The notes beneath the pieces were generated by a model, which saw only the letters and a program-made list of their open reading frames with translations, was not told the origin of the DNA and did no database searches. Below, in pieces: positions 8,107 to 16,199 of a stretch of DNA of 24,533 nt. Both the position numbers and the translations under genes were made by a program. The stretch covers positions 1 through 24,533 of the forward strand of contig DATGUM010000027.1 in the NCBI GenBank assembly GCA_035301345.1, in the 5' to 3' direction. Numbering within the stretch: position 1 is the first letter of the stretch; every line of letters starts with the position of its first letter. The stretch comes from CALAMD01 sp035301345 (lineage in GTDB: Bacteria > Bacillota > Bacilli > Bacillales > Amphibacillaceae).

Positions 8107-9303
8107 ATGAGTTTAAATATAAAAGAGAAATTATTAAATAGATTAGAAGAACGCGAAGATGAAATGATAAGTATTCGAAGACATTTACACGAAAATCCTG
8201 AACTGTCTTTTAAAGAAAAAGAAACAGCACAATATATTGAAGATTTTTATAAAGGAAAAGATGTCACTGTTCAAACAAATGTAGGAAATGGTTATGGAAT
8301 TATTGTTACAATTGAAGGTGGAAAGCCTGGAAAAACAGTCGGTTTACGTGCGGACTTTGACGCACTTCCGATTCACGAAGAAACAGATGTCCCATTTAAA
8401 TCTAAAAATCCGGGTGTGATGCATGCGTGTGGTCATGACGGCCATACAGCGTATATGCTCATATTAGCGGATTGCTTAATTGAAATTAAAGATGAACTTT
8501 CTGGAACGATTAAAATTATTCATCAGCACGCTGAAGAAACACCTCCAGGAGGAGCAAAAAGTATGTCTGAATCAGGTTTACTCGATGATTTAGATTATGT
8601 TTTTGGAACGCATTTATTCCCTACACACGACGTAGGTACGGTCGGTTATCGTAGTGGGTATTCAATGGCTGGAAGGTCTTACTTTAAATTAAAAATCCAA
8701 GGTGTCGGTGGTCACGGATCAACGCCACAAAACGCTAATGATTCAGTTGTTGCAGGAGCGCATTTTGTAACGGCTGTTCAAACGATTATTAGCCGTCGAC
8801 TAAATCCCTTTGAAATGGGTGTTGTGACGATTGGTTCATTTGACGGAAAAGGTTCGTTTAATGTGATCAAAGATAGCATAGAAATAGAAGGTGACATTCG
8901 TTACATGAATGATGAAACGGCGACAATTATTCGCGAAGAATTGCACCGAATTGTTAGTGGAATTGAAGTTGAATTTGGTGTGACGAGTGAATTAGATTAC
9001 GTGCCAGATTATCCACCGTTATACAATGATCCAGAATCAACGGACCGAGTCGTTTCGATATTAAAAGATTCAAATGACGCTAAAATTACGGAAGTTGTTG
9101 AATTTCCATTGTTCTCTGGATCAGAAGATTTTTCTTATTTCTTACAAAAAACACCAGGAACATACTTTAATATCGGATGTAAACCAGAAGGTGTAGAAGA
9201 ACCGTATTTAAACCACCATCCGAAGTTTGATATTAATGAAAAAGCTTTATTAGTTTCGGCTAAATCAGTTGCACACGTTGTTGCAGATTACTGTGATTTG
9301 TAA
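8107..9303 (+). CDS. M20 family amidohydrolase (aminoacylase / carboxypeptidase type)
   Basis: 398-residue cytosolic metallo-hydrolase of the M20D group (hippurate hydrolase, IAA-amino-acid hydrolase, N-acyl-amino-acid amidohydrolase), which cuts amide bonds of N-acylated amino acids or short peptides. The dimetal site is visible: HACGHDGH (106-113, ligands C108 and H110), HAEE (141-144, catalytic and metal-binding Glu) and GTHL with H169. The lid/dimerisation domain carries GVGGHGSTP (199-207), and GSEDFSYF and NHHPKFD lie near the C-terminus. There is no signal peptide. As the last gene of the operon with two membrane proteins, it probably processes an imported acyl-amino acid or peptide-like compound. 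The exact substrate cannot be read from sequence. Confidence 0.9.
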   Translation: MSLNIKEKLLNRLEEREDEMISIRRHLHENPELSFKEKETAQYIEDFYKGKDVTVQTNVGNGYGIIVTIEGGKPGKTVGLRADFDALPIHEETDVPFKSKNPGVMHACGHDGHTAYMLILADCLIEIKDELSGTIKIIHQHAEETPPGGAKSMSESGLLDDLDYVFGTHLFPTHDVGTVGYRSGYSMAGRSYFKLKIQGVGGHGSTPQNANDSVVAGAHFVTAVQTIISRRLNPFEMGVVTIGSFDGKGSFNVIKDSIEIEGDIRYMNDETATIIREELHRIVSGIEVEFGVTSELDYVPDYPPLYNDPESTDRVVSILKDSNDAKITEVVEFPLFSGSEDFSYFLQKTPGTYFNIGCKPEGVEEPYLNHHPKFDINEKALLVSAKSVAHVVADYCDL

Positions 9304-9314
9304 ATAGATGTTTA

Positions 9315-9350
9315 AAAAGGCTTCGGTACAAGTTATCGAAGCCTTTTAAA
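9315..9350 (+). terminator. Intrinsic terminator after the amidohydrolase operon
   Basis: AAAAGGCTTCG pairs with CGAAGCCTTTT around an 11-nt loop and is followed by an A/T tract. Confidence 0.85.
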
Positions 9351-9439
9351 TTTTCTGAAGAAAAATTTTCATATATTTCCTTGCAAATGTGAAAAGAATA
9401 TGTCATTATAAAAAACAATCGACTGACTATTGAAAATTA

Positions 9440-9463
9440 ATATGTGTAAGCACATATTTTTTT
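9440..9463 (+). terminator. Second short hairpin with T tract in the nadC leader
   Basis: ATATGTG (9440-9446), loop TAAG, CACATAT (9451-9457), followed by six more T. It is 90 bases after the operon terminator and 60 bases before nadC, so it could be a back-up terminator or a leader attenuator. Its TGTG/CACA core also resembles the neighbouring Crp/Fnr-type site. Confidence 0.5.
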
Positions 9464-9472
9464 GTAAAAGTT

Positions 9473-9488
9473 TGTGATAAATTTCACA
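9473..9488. promoter_or_regulatory. Perfect Crp/Fnr-type palindrome TGTGA-N6-TCACA
   Basis: TGTGA TAAATT TCACA, extended by TT/AA to a 20-bp inverted repeat with one mismatched core (9471-9490). TGTGA-N6-TCACA is the known consensus of Bacillus Fnr, the anaerobic activator. It lies 35 bases before the nadC start. A CATACT box at 9498-9503 would place it over the -35 region, which is compatible with activation or repression. Confidence 0.5.
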
Positions 9489-9522
9489 AACTAGACGCAT
9501 ACTGAAAAAAGGGGACACTCCA

Positions 9523-10362
9523 TTGAATAGATTAAAGCTAAACAAACAATTAAAGCAATTTTTACTAGAAGATATCGGTGATAAAGACGCAACGAGCCAA
9601 TCGATTTTCCCGCTGGATGAAAATGGAACGGCTGACTTTATCGTTAAAGAGGACGGAGTGATAGCTGGACTCGAAATAATAAAAGAAACGTATCATTTAT
9701 TAAGTGATGCTATCGAAGTAACGTTACTTGTTTCTGAAGGAGATGTTGTGAGTAAAGGTGAAAAAATTGCTTATGCGACAGGTCCTGTTCAATATTTATT
9801 AACAGGAGAGCGAACAATTTTAAATTTGTTGCAACGATTAAGTGGTATCGCTTCACTAACGAGGCAAAGTGTCGACGCGTTAAATGATGAAACAATCGCG
9901 ATATGCGATACACGAAAGACGACACCTGGCTTACGTATGTTTGAAAAGTACGCTGTTCGTGTCGGTGGAGGTAAGAATCATCGATACGGATTATATGACG
10001 GGATTATGATTAAAGATAATCACATCGCATTCGCCGGATCCATTGCAAATGCCGTTAAGAAAGTGCGTGAAGTTTCAGGTCATATGATTCAAGTAGAAGT
10101 AGAAACGGAAACAGAAAATGATGTAAAAGATGCTGTTGCAGCAGGTGCAGATATTATTATGTTTGATAATTGTTCGCCAGAAGATATTAAAGCAAGAATC
10201 AATCTCGTGCCAGAACATATAACGACAGAAGCATCTGGAGGGATTACGTTAGAAACGTTACCGACATACGCAGGAAGCGGAGTCGACTTTATTTCACTTG
10301 GCTATTTAACGCATTCTGTACGTTCACTTGATATTAGCTTGAATGTTTCACATCACGAATAG
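9523..10362 (+). CDS. nadC: Nicotinate-nucleotide diphosphorylase (carboxylating), quinolinate phosphoribosyltransferase
   Basis: Converts quinolinate and PRPP to nicotinate mononucleotide, CO2 and PPi in NAD synthesis. Family blocks: GERTILNLLQRLSGIA (95-110), DTRKTTPGLR (129-138), KYAVRVGGGKNHRYGLYDG (142-160), KDNHI (164-168), EVE (192-194), MFDN (213-216) and EASGGI (236-241); these hold the Arg, Lys, His and Asp residues that bind quinolinate and PRPP. The length of 279 is normal. Start is TTG with AAAAAAGGGG about 9 bases upstream. Unlike the usual Bacillus nadBCA cluster, neither nadA nor nadB is present; the next two genes encode a TAXI-TRAP transporter. It could be a second copy or a salvage enzyme. 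Confidence 0.9.
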   Translation: MNRLKLNKQLKQFLLEDIGDKDATSQSIFPLDENGTADFIVKEDGVIAGLEIIKETYHLLSDAIEVTLLVSEGDVVSKGEKIAYATGPVQYLLTGERTILNLLQRLSGIASLTRQSVDALNDETIAICDTRKTTPGLRMFEKYAVRVGGGKNHRYGLYDGIMIKDNHIAFAGSIANAVKKVREVSGHMIQVEVETETENDVKDAVAAGADIIMFDNCSPEDIKARINLVPEHITTEASGGITLETLPTYAGSGVDFISLGYLTHSVRSLDISLNVSHHE

Positions 10363-10458
10363 TCATTATAAAATTTTTGAAGTATTTATTGCGTTTTATG
10401 TACGAAAGTATGTGAAATTTTGAGCAAACTAAGATTGAATGGAAAATGGGGGAAAGTT

Positions 10459-11469
10459 GTGAAGAAAAATATACGTACGATTTTATTGCTTATTTTATGT
10501 ATATCTCTATTAGTGAGTTGTAGTTCGAAAAGTGATGATAGCAGTCAAAAAGAAAGTGGATCGATCGATGGTCAACTAACGATCTTTGGAGGAAGTGTCG
10601 GTGGTGTTTGGTCTGTATTTACAGAAGGAGTATCTGAAGCTGTTCGCCGGGAACATCAAGGGGCGAATGTTAGCGCTGTTCCGGGAACAGTTGCAGGAAA
10701 TGTCGTTGCAGTATCTGAGGGGAAGGCTGATTTTGCCATATCTGAATCGTTAACGGCAAAATTTGCATTAGACGGAACAGTAAATTTTGATGAAACACAC
10801 GAAAACATCCGTGCTGTTGCCGGTATTATGCCAATTAACGTCTTTCAACTCGTCGCACCGAAAAGTGTTTCGTTTTCATCTGTAGAAGAAGTGGCGACAA
10901 AAGACTTGCCGATGCGTTATTCAGCTGGTGAAAAGAACGCTTTAGGTGACGTTATTTCTGAATCTGTCTTTGAAGCGTACGATTTATCATATGAGCTTAT
11001 TGAACAAAACGGGGGAGAAGTTAACTTTTTATCCGGCCCTAAAACGTTTGAATTAATGAGTGATGCTCGAATTGATAGTTTAGGAAAAATGGTACCCATT
11101 CCAGCGAGTGATATTTTAGAAGCTTCGGCAACGATTGATATGAAACTCATTCCGATTGGTGATCAAGCGATTGATTATTTAGTGGAAGAATACGGAGTCA
11201 TGCCTTATACGATGGAAGCGGGTAGTTATGATTTTCAAGAGGAAGATTATGAAACGGTGAATACACCAACGATTTTAATTACGAGTGAAGAAATTGATGA
11301 AGAAACAGTCTATAACGTCACGAAAGCTATTTACAATCAGCTCGATTATTTAGCTGACGTTCACAATGGATTTAAAGAAGTGAATGATGAAACAATTACT
11401 GAAGTAGGAACAATACCGCTACATCCCGGAGCGGAAAGGTTTTTTAAAGAAGAAGGGTTATTAGAATAA
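10459..11469 (+). CDS. TAXI family TRAP transporter solute-binding lipoprotein
   Basis: Extracytoplasmic receptor of a TRAP uptake system. The chosen GTG start (10459) follows AATGGGGGA by 5 bases and puts the Lys-rich signal peptide and lipobox LVSC at the extreme N-terminus; an upstream in-frame TTG (10420) would add 13 charged residues before it and has no clear ribosome site. The mature part opens with LTIFGGSVGGVWSVFTEGV, the glycine-rich strand-loop-helix of TAXI proteins, and GTVAGNVVAVSEGKADFAI resembles the second conserved block. Length 336 fits. It follows nadC after 96 bases and precedes the fused permease by 27, with no terminator between. Some TAXI systems carry glutamate or dicarboxylates, but the ligand here is unknown. 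Confidence 0.88.
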   Translation: MKKNIRTILLLILCISLLVSCSSKSDDSSQKESGSIDGQLTIFGGSVGGVWSVFTEGVSEAVRREHQGANVSAVPGTVAGNVVAVSEGKADFAISESLTAKFALDGTVNFDETHENIRAVAGIMPINVFQLVAPKSVSFSSVEEVATKDLPMRYSAGEKNALGDVISESVFEAYDLSYELIEQNGGEVNFLSGPKTFELMSDARIDSLGKMVPIPASDILEASATIDMKLIPIGDQAIDYLVEEYGVMPYTMEAGSYDFQEEDYETVNTPTILITSEEIDEETVYNVTKAIYNQLDYLADVHNGFKEVNDETITEVGTIPLHPGAERFFKEEGLLE

Positions 11470-11496
11470 ATGAATGATAAAAGTGAGTGATTATAC

Positions 11497-13443
11497 GTGG
11501 AAGTGTTGAAGCGAACGAATCATCGATTACGATTATTTTTTTCTGAAGGGGAAAGACGATCGTTAACACGAATAGAAAAAATGTTTTTATTAATCATTGG
11601 TAGTAGTTTGTCTATTTATCAAGTGTGGTCCGTTCTTTATTCGAAGTTAGACGCAATTAACCAAATGGCGATACACTTGTCGTTTATTTTAGTGCTCACA
11701 TTTTTCCTTTATTCATTTTCTAAACAAATAGCTCAATCGCGCGTACAGGCTGTTATAAATTATTTATTTATCGGGCTAGCGATTAGTGCGGGAACGTATT
11801 ATTTTATTCATGCCGAACGAATCGCTTTAAGAACAGTCGGTGTCGACGGTTTAACGACGTTAGACATTGTTTTTGGATTAACGTTCGTTTTATTAGTGAT
11901 GGAAGCGGCGCGACGAACGATAGGCTTTTCAATCGTCGCTGTCGCTCTCGTATTTATTATTTATTCCCTTTATGGACATTTACTAGAAGGTACGTGGTAT
12001 CACTACGAAATGTCCCCGGCAGAAGTGCTCGATCATTTAGCGTTTAGCTTCAATGGTCTCTGGGGATCGCCAATATCTGTTGCTGCTTCGTTCGTATTTA
12101 TTTTTGTCTTATTCGGCGCTTTTTTACAGCGGTCAGGTGCGAGTGAGTTCTTTTTCAAATTGTCTATTGCAATAGCTGGTAGAACACGTGGGGGAGCAGC
12201 AAAAATTGCTATTATTGCGAGTGCTTTTTTCGGAACTATTTCTGGAAGTCCAACGGCAAACGTTGTGACGACAGGTCCATTCACCATTCCGCTCGCTATG
12301 AAATTAGGTTATTCTCGCCGCTTTGCAGCTGCTGTTGAAGCAATTGCCTCAACAGGTGGAAGTTTATTGCCACCAATTATGGGTTCGTCAGCATTTTTAA
12401 TGGCAGCTGTCACTGGGTTACCATACGGAACAATTGCTATTGCGGCGTTGTTGCCAGGTATTTTATTTTACGTATCATTGTTTTCAGTCGTTCATTTAGA
12501 AGCGATTCGATTAGATTTACCTCGAGCATCTGAAGGGGAAATTCCGAAAGTTAAAGATGTGCTCCGCTCAGGTTCATATCACTTTCTTCCAGTTATTATG
12601 CTCGTCGTCTTTTTATTCCAAGGATATAGCCCATCGCGAACGGGCGTTTATGGGATAATAACAATCGTTGTATTAAGCTGGTTAACGAAGAAAAACCGGA
12701 TGGGTGTACAAACGATTTTAAAATCGCTTACGAGTGGTGCTCAGTCTGCGATTCCTATTAGTACAGCTTGTGCGACAGCTGGTCTTGTCATTGCAGGAAT
12801 TATGTCGACAGGTTTAGGTGGGAAATTAAATAGCATTATTTTAAGTATGACAGCTGGTTATTTAATTCCTTCATTAATTATTATTATGGTCATGTGTATC
12901 ATACTTGGTATGGGAATGCCTGTAGCCGCTGCTTATGTTTTAACGGCGATGTTAGCAGCTCCGACGTTAATAAGCTTAGATATTAGTCCACTAGCAGCGC
13001 ATTTATTTATCGTATATTTCTCGATTATCTCAGCGATAACACCACCTGTAGCAGTTGCATCTTTCGCAGCTGCCGGAATTGCGGACGTTAACCCGACGAA
13101 AGTGAGTTTTGAAGCCGTGAGACTTAGTTTAACGTCGTATATTATTCCGTTTATTTTTGTTTTAAATGAAGCGCTTATAATGAACGGAACGATTTTGCAA
13201 ATTATTTATGCATTTATGATGACGACAATCGGTATAATCGTCATTAGTAGTTCATTGATCGGTTATTTATATCGTGAATTGAACGCCGGTTACCGGTTAC
13301 TATTATTTTTCTGTGGAATATGTATTGCCGCACCATATGTTTATTTGAATGTTGCTAGTATCGTTTGTGTGGCTTTTGTCGTTTTAGTAGAACATCGCAG
13401 TCATTTATTGAAAAAGAATAAACCTTTAAATGAAGTCGTTTAA
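11497..13443 (+). CDS. TRAP transporter permease, fused 4TM/12TM type
   Basis: 648-residue membrane protein driving Na+- or H+-coupled uptake with the TAXI receptor upstream. Residues about 25-165 form the small (DctQ-like) part with four to five helices. From about 175 on is the DctM-like large subunit, with signature stretches GGAAKIAIIASAFFGTISGSPTANVVTTG (split here as AFFGTISGSP and TANVVTTGPF), GGSLLPPIMGSSAF, GMGMPVAAAYVLTA and SAITPPVAVASFAAAGIA, the paired re-entrant loop motifs of the family. Fusion of small and large subunits is normal for TAXI systems. Start is GTG at 11497 with a weak ribosome site (AGTGAG). The C-terminus has further helices after residue 545, as in other 4TM/12TM proteins. 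It ends 59 bases before selO with no terminator seen. Confidence 0.92.
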   Translation: MEVLKRTNHRLRLFFSEGERRSLTRIEKMFLLIIGSSLSIYQVWSVLYSKLDAINQMAIHLSFILVLTFFLYSFSKQIAQSRVQAVINYLFIGLAISAGTYYFIHAERIALRTVGVDGLTTLDIVFGLTFVLLVMEAARRTIGFSIVAVALVFIIYSLYGHLLEGTWYHYEMSPAEVLDHLAFSFNGLWGSPISVAASFVFIFVLFGAFLQRSGASEFFFKLSIAIAGRTRGGAAKIAIIASAFFGTISGSPTANVVTTGPFTIPLAMKLGYSRRFAAAVEAIASTGGSLLPPIMGSSAFLMAAVTGLPYGTIAIAALLPGILFYVSLFSVVHLEAIRLDLPRASEGEIPKVKDVLRSGSYHFLPVIMLVVFLFQGYSPSRTGVYGIITIVVLSWLTKKNRMGVQTILKSLTSGAQSAIPISTACATAGLVIAGIMSTGLGGKLNSIILSMTAGYLIPSLIIIMVMCIILGMGMPVAAAYVLTAMLAAPTLISLDISPLAAHLFIVYFSIISAITPPVAVASFAAAGIADVNPTKVSFEAVRLSLTSYIIPFIFVLNEALIMNGTILQIIYAFMMTTIGIIVISSSLIGYLYRELNAGYRLLLFFCGICIAAPYVYLNVASIVCVAFVVLVEHRSHLLKKNKPLNEVV

Positions 13444-13502
13444 TCGTTTGAAAAGTTATTAAAATCGGCGTATAACTAAAGGTGAAGGTAGGCGATTATA
13501 TA

Positions 13503-14966
13503 ATGACTGAGAAACGTCGAATGTCTCATTGGAACTTTGACAATACGTACACGATGTTGCCAGATGTTTTTTATAAGAAACAATTGCCAGCACGTGTAGA
13601 GCGTCCAGAACTTATGTTATTAAATGAAGAACTTGGTCATGAACTCGGTCTTCATATGGATGCTTTACGTGAAGAAGGAGCGGCTATATTTTCAGGTAAT
13701 CAGATCGTTGAAGGATCTGAGCCTTTTGCACAAGCATATGCAGGTCATCAATTCGGACATTTTACGATGCTAGGTGACGGACGCGCCGTTATGTTAGGTG
13801 AACATGTCACACCGTCGGGGAAAAGAGTCGATATACAATTAAAAGGAGCTGGCCAAACACCATTTTCAAGAAGAGGTGATGGGCGAGCGACACTTGGGCC
13901 TGTTTTAAGAGAGTATATTGTGAGCGAAGCAATGCACGGTTTAAATATTCCAACGTCACGAGCACTTGCAGCTGTTGGAACGGGGGAAAATGTGCAGCGT
14001 GAACAAATGAAACAAGGAGCTGTACTTACGCGTGTATCATCGAGCCACATTCGAGTGGGAACATTTGAATATGCAGCGTATGCTCGCGATGAAGCGCTCA
14101 TTATCAAGTTACTCGATTATACGATTGATCGACATTATCCGCAGTTACAAAAGGAAAAGAATAAGCCACTTGCTTTTTTGCGAGAAGTTATAAAGAAACA
14201 AGCAGCTCTTGTTGCTCTGTGGATGAAGGTTGGATTCGTTCATGGTGTAATGAATACAGATAATGTTTCGATTAATGGCCAAACAATTGACTACGGACCG
14301 TGTGCTTTTATAGATGCGTATGATCGTAAGGCAGTATTCAGTTCTATTGACCATTCAGGGCGTTATGCCTATGGGAATCAGCCAGCTATTGCCCAGTGGA
14401 ATCTTGCTCGTTTAGCTGAAACCTTAATTCCATTGATTCATCCTGATCCGCAGCAGGCCATCCATGAGGCAACAGATCTTATAAATATGTTTCCGCAAAT
14501 TTATGACACATATTGGTATGCTGAAATGGGTAAGAAACTTGGCCTAGAAATAGTAGACAGCAAAGAAAGGAAACTTATTGATGACTTATTACATTTTTTA
14601 GAAGGTGAACGAATTGACTATACCTATTTCTTTCGTTCATTAACATTAAATAAAAGGGATTTAGCAATTTTTGAAGCAGCGAGTTTCATTGAATGGGAAA
14701 AACAATGGAAGCATTGTTTGGCGAGACAAGGCGTAGATGAATCAGTCATTGCGCAAAGGATGAAGCAGCATAATCCAGCTGTCATACCCCGTAATTATTT
14801 AGTGGAGAAAGCGATTCAAAAAGCAGAAAGAGAAGCGGATTTTTCGGATATTAAACAGTTATTAGACCTTTTACAAGATCCTTATGCATATACAGCGGAA
14901 CAAGAAAAGTATGGACAAATGCCACCGGATGGAGATAGCCGATATATAACGTATTGTGGCACGTAA
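13503..14966 (+). CDS. selO: Protein adenylyltransferase SelO (YdiU/UPF0061)
   Basis: A pseudokinase that transfers AMP from ATP to Ser, Thr or Tyr hydroxyls of proteins and is linked to redox stress. I take ATG 13503, 8 bases after GGTGAAGGTAGG, giving 487 residues; a GTG at 13482 in the same frame falls in that ribosome site. Conserved stretches: FDNTY near the N-terminus, YAGHQFG (79-85), LGDGRAVMLGE, DIQLKGAGQTPFSR and GDGRATLGP (about 110-133), HGVMNTDNVSI (247-257) and IDYGPCAF (262-269), with the Asn/Asp pair that binds metal and acts in catalysis. The tail reads YCGT, so a Cys sits where some eukaryotic orthologues have selenocysteine. It may be transcribed with the TRAP operon. Confidence 0.93.
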   Translation: MTEKRRMSHWNFDNTYTMLPDVFYKKQLPARVERPELMLLNEELGHELGLHMDALREEGAAIFSGNQIVEGSEPFAQAYAGHQFGHFTMLGDGRAVMLGEHVTPSGKRVDIQLKGAGQTPFSRRGDGRATLGPVLREYIVSEAMHGLNIPTSRALAAVGTGENVQREQMKQGAVLTRVSSSHIRVGTFEYAAYARDEALIIKLLDYTIDRHYPQLQKEKNKPLAFLREVIKKQAALVALWMKVGFVHGVMNTDNVSINGQTIDYGPCAFIDAYDRKAVFSSIDHSGRYAYGNQPAIAQWNLARLAETLIPLIHPDPQQAIHEATDLINMFPQIYDTYWYAEMGKKLGLEIVDSKERKLIDDLLHFLEGERIDYTYFFRSLTLNKRDLAIFEAASFIEWEKQWKHCLARQGVDESVIAQRMKQHNPAVIPRNYLVEKAIQKAEREADFSDIKQLLDLLQDPYAYTAEQEKYGQMPPDGDSRYITYCGT

Positions 14967-15106
14967 CGTTGAACTTAATGTTTACCATTAGAGGTGGGAT
15001 TGGATAAAATAGCTGTCTAGGAAGGGTTTGTTGACTATTGCTGGACTTGCTTAGTCAATCGCAAATGAAGCAACAAGCGAGTTTAGCTGTATTATAGAAA
15101 GTTATG

Positions 15107-15145
15107 AAAAGATTCCAGTATAAATATCATACTGGAATCTTCTTT
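15107..15145. terminator. Bidirectional terminator between selO and the rhodanese gene
   Basis: AAGATTCCAGTAT (15109-15121) and ATACTGGAATCTT (15129-15141) form a perfect 13-bp hairpin with a 7-nt loop. T-rich sequence follows on the plus strand and A-rich sequence precedes it, so it can stop both convergent transcripts. Confidence 0.9.
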
Positions 15146-15148
15146 TGC

Positions 15149-15472
15149 TTATAAGTGCTTAGTATCTTGATTCCACTGCACCATTCCACCTTCTAATAAA
15201 GTGACATCATACCCATGTTCCATTAAAATCCTTGTACACTTTGTTGCGGAATTTCCGGTTGTACAAGTAACAATGACTTCTTCATTTTTCGGGAGCTGAA
15301 TATTTTCATGAACTGCTAGGTTGAATATATCCTCTTTAAATATATTTACGAGCTTAGCATTGTTATGGCGCAGTTTCCCGAGCGCAAATTTTTCTTCTGA
15401 TCGAACATCTAGGATAGTTACTTTTCCTTCTTCTAATTTTTTTAATAAATCAATTGGACTTATTGTTTTCAT
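15149..15472 (-). CDS. Single-domain rhodanese-like protein
   Basis: 107 residues forming one rhodanese domain. The opening SPIDLLKKLEEGKVTILDVRSEEKF (D22 and R24 of the DVR motif) and the active-site loop CTTGNSAT starting at C70 are visible; the catalytic Cys carries a persulfide in active members. The loop CTTGNS differs from the common CRSGNR but keeps the Cys. Start ATG has AGGAGG (15479-15484) just upstream. It begins 17 bases after the hemerythrin stop, so the two form a small operon. Likely role: sulfane sulfur transfer or detoxification in the cytoplasm. Confidence 0.88.
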   Translation of the reverse strand: MKTISPIDLLKKLEEGKVTILDVRSEEKFALGKLRHNNAKLVNIFKEDIFNLAVHENIQLPKNEEVIVTCTTGNSATKCTRILMEHGYDVTLLEGGMVQWNQDTKHL

Positions 15473-15489
15473 ATGTGGCCTCCTAAGAG

Positions 15490-15948
15490 TTAATCGTGTA
15501 AATAGGGTGCTAATTCATCTAATACATCATTGGGTAAATCTTTTTCAATGAGTGGAAAGATAATTCGTTCTTCTTTTCTTACGTGTTGCTCAAGTCGTTT
15601 ACCGAGTTCATGCATATGTTCAATGTTTATTTCATTTGCATCAAGAATAATCTCAATTAAAGCGCGTATTTGTACATGTTCAAACAACATGTCTTTAAAT
15701 TCAGTACGTTCAATGGAGTGATGTTTTGCATATGTTACAAGTAAAATTTCCTCTTCTTCGCGAAAATGGACTTGTCCGTCAGGCTCCCAAAAGTCCTGCA
15801 AATCATTATATACTTCTTCTGGTGACCAGCGGCTGCCTTCTTCCCCTGCACGTCGTAATTTTAAAGCGACATGTAATGCAACCATATGATGACGTGATAG
15901 TGGCTGCAAGGATGTGTGTCGTTTAATGCCCCTTCGTCTACTTGTCAA
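15490..15948 (-). CDS. Hemerythrin HHE domain protein
   Basis: A 152-residue four-helix bundle likely to bind a di-iron centre and sense or carry O2 or NO. Candidate ligands are H20/H21 (SRHHMVALH), H61 with E65/E66 (HFREEEE), H91 (FEHVQIR) and H122 with E126 (EQHVRKEE), in the order and spacing of HHE domains. It starts with TTG (minus strand), preceded by GAGAGGGGCGAAGG. It is first in an operon with the rhodanese. The short basic N-terminus (residues 1-12) may just be an extension. Pairing of hemerythrin and rhodanese suggests a redox or sulfur stress function, which is inference. Confidence 0.88.
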   Translation of the reverse strand: MTSRRRGIKRHTSLQPLSRHHMVALHVALKLRRAGEEGSRWSPEEVYNDLQDFWEPDGQVHFREEEEILLVTYAKHHSIERTEFKDMLFEHVQIRALIEIILDANEINIEHMHELGKRLEQHVRKEERIIFPLIEKDLPNDVLDELAPYLHD

Positions 15949-16101
15949 AACCTTCGCCCCTCTCCTTCATATATCTATGCTTTAATAGTAACAAAACTTT
16001 CGTATTATTGCTTTTATAAGCTGTTCTTTGAACATTTATAAGTGTTTTAAGAGGATGATTTTTAATGATTTATGATTCAAGCAGTCATGTTTCAACAAAA
16101 G

Positions 16102-16130
16102 TTGACAAAAAACTTGCAAGTTGGTGTAAA
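16102..16130 (+). promoter_or_regulatory. Promoter of the zinc-ribbon gene with a palindrome in its spacer
   Basis: TTGACA at 16102-16107, 17-nt spacer, TGTAAA at 16125-16130. The spacer contains the perfect 12-bp palindrome AACTTGCAAGTT (16111-16122), a natural operator position. An alternative -35/-10 pair, TTGCAA (16114) and TAGAAT (16138), overlaps it. Confidence 0.5.
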
Positions 16131-16199
16131 AATTCGTTAGAATACATAAATACACAAGTTTATTCAAAACTAATAAATTGTAGAAATAGGGTGTGAAAA

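Noticed and set aside
13748..14107. 119-codon minus-strand frame inside selO
   Set aside because: Antisense shadow of a conserved protein, no start signals.
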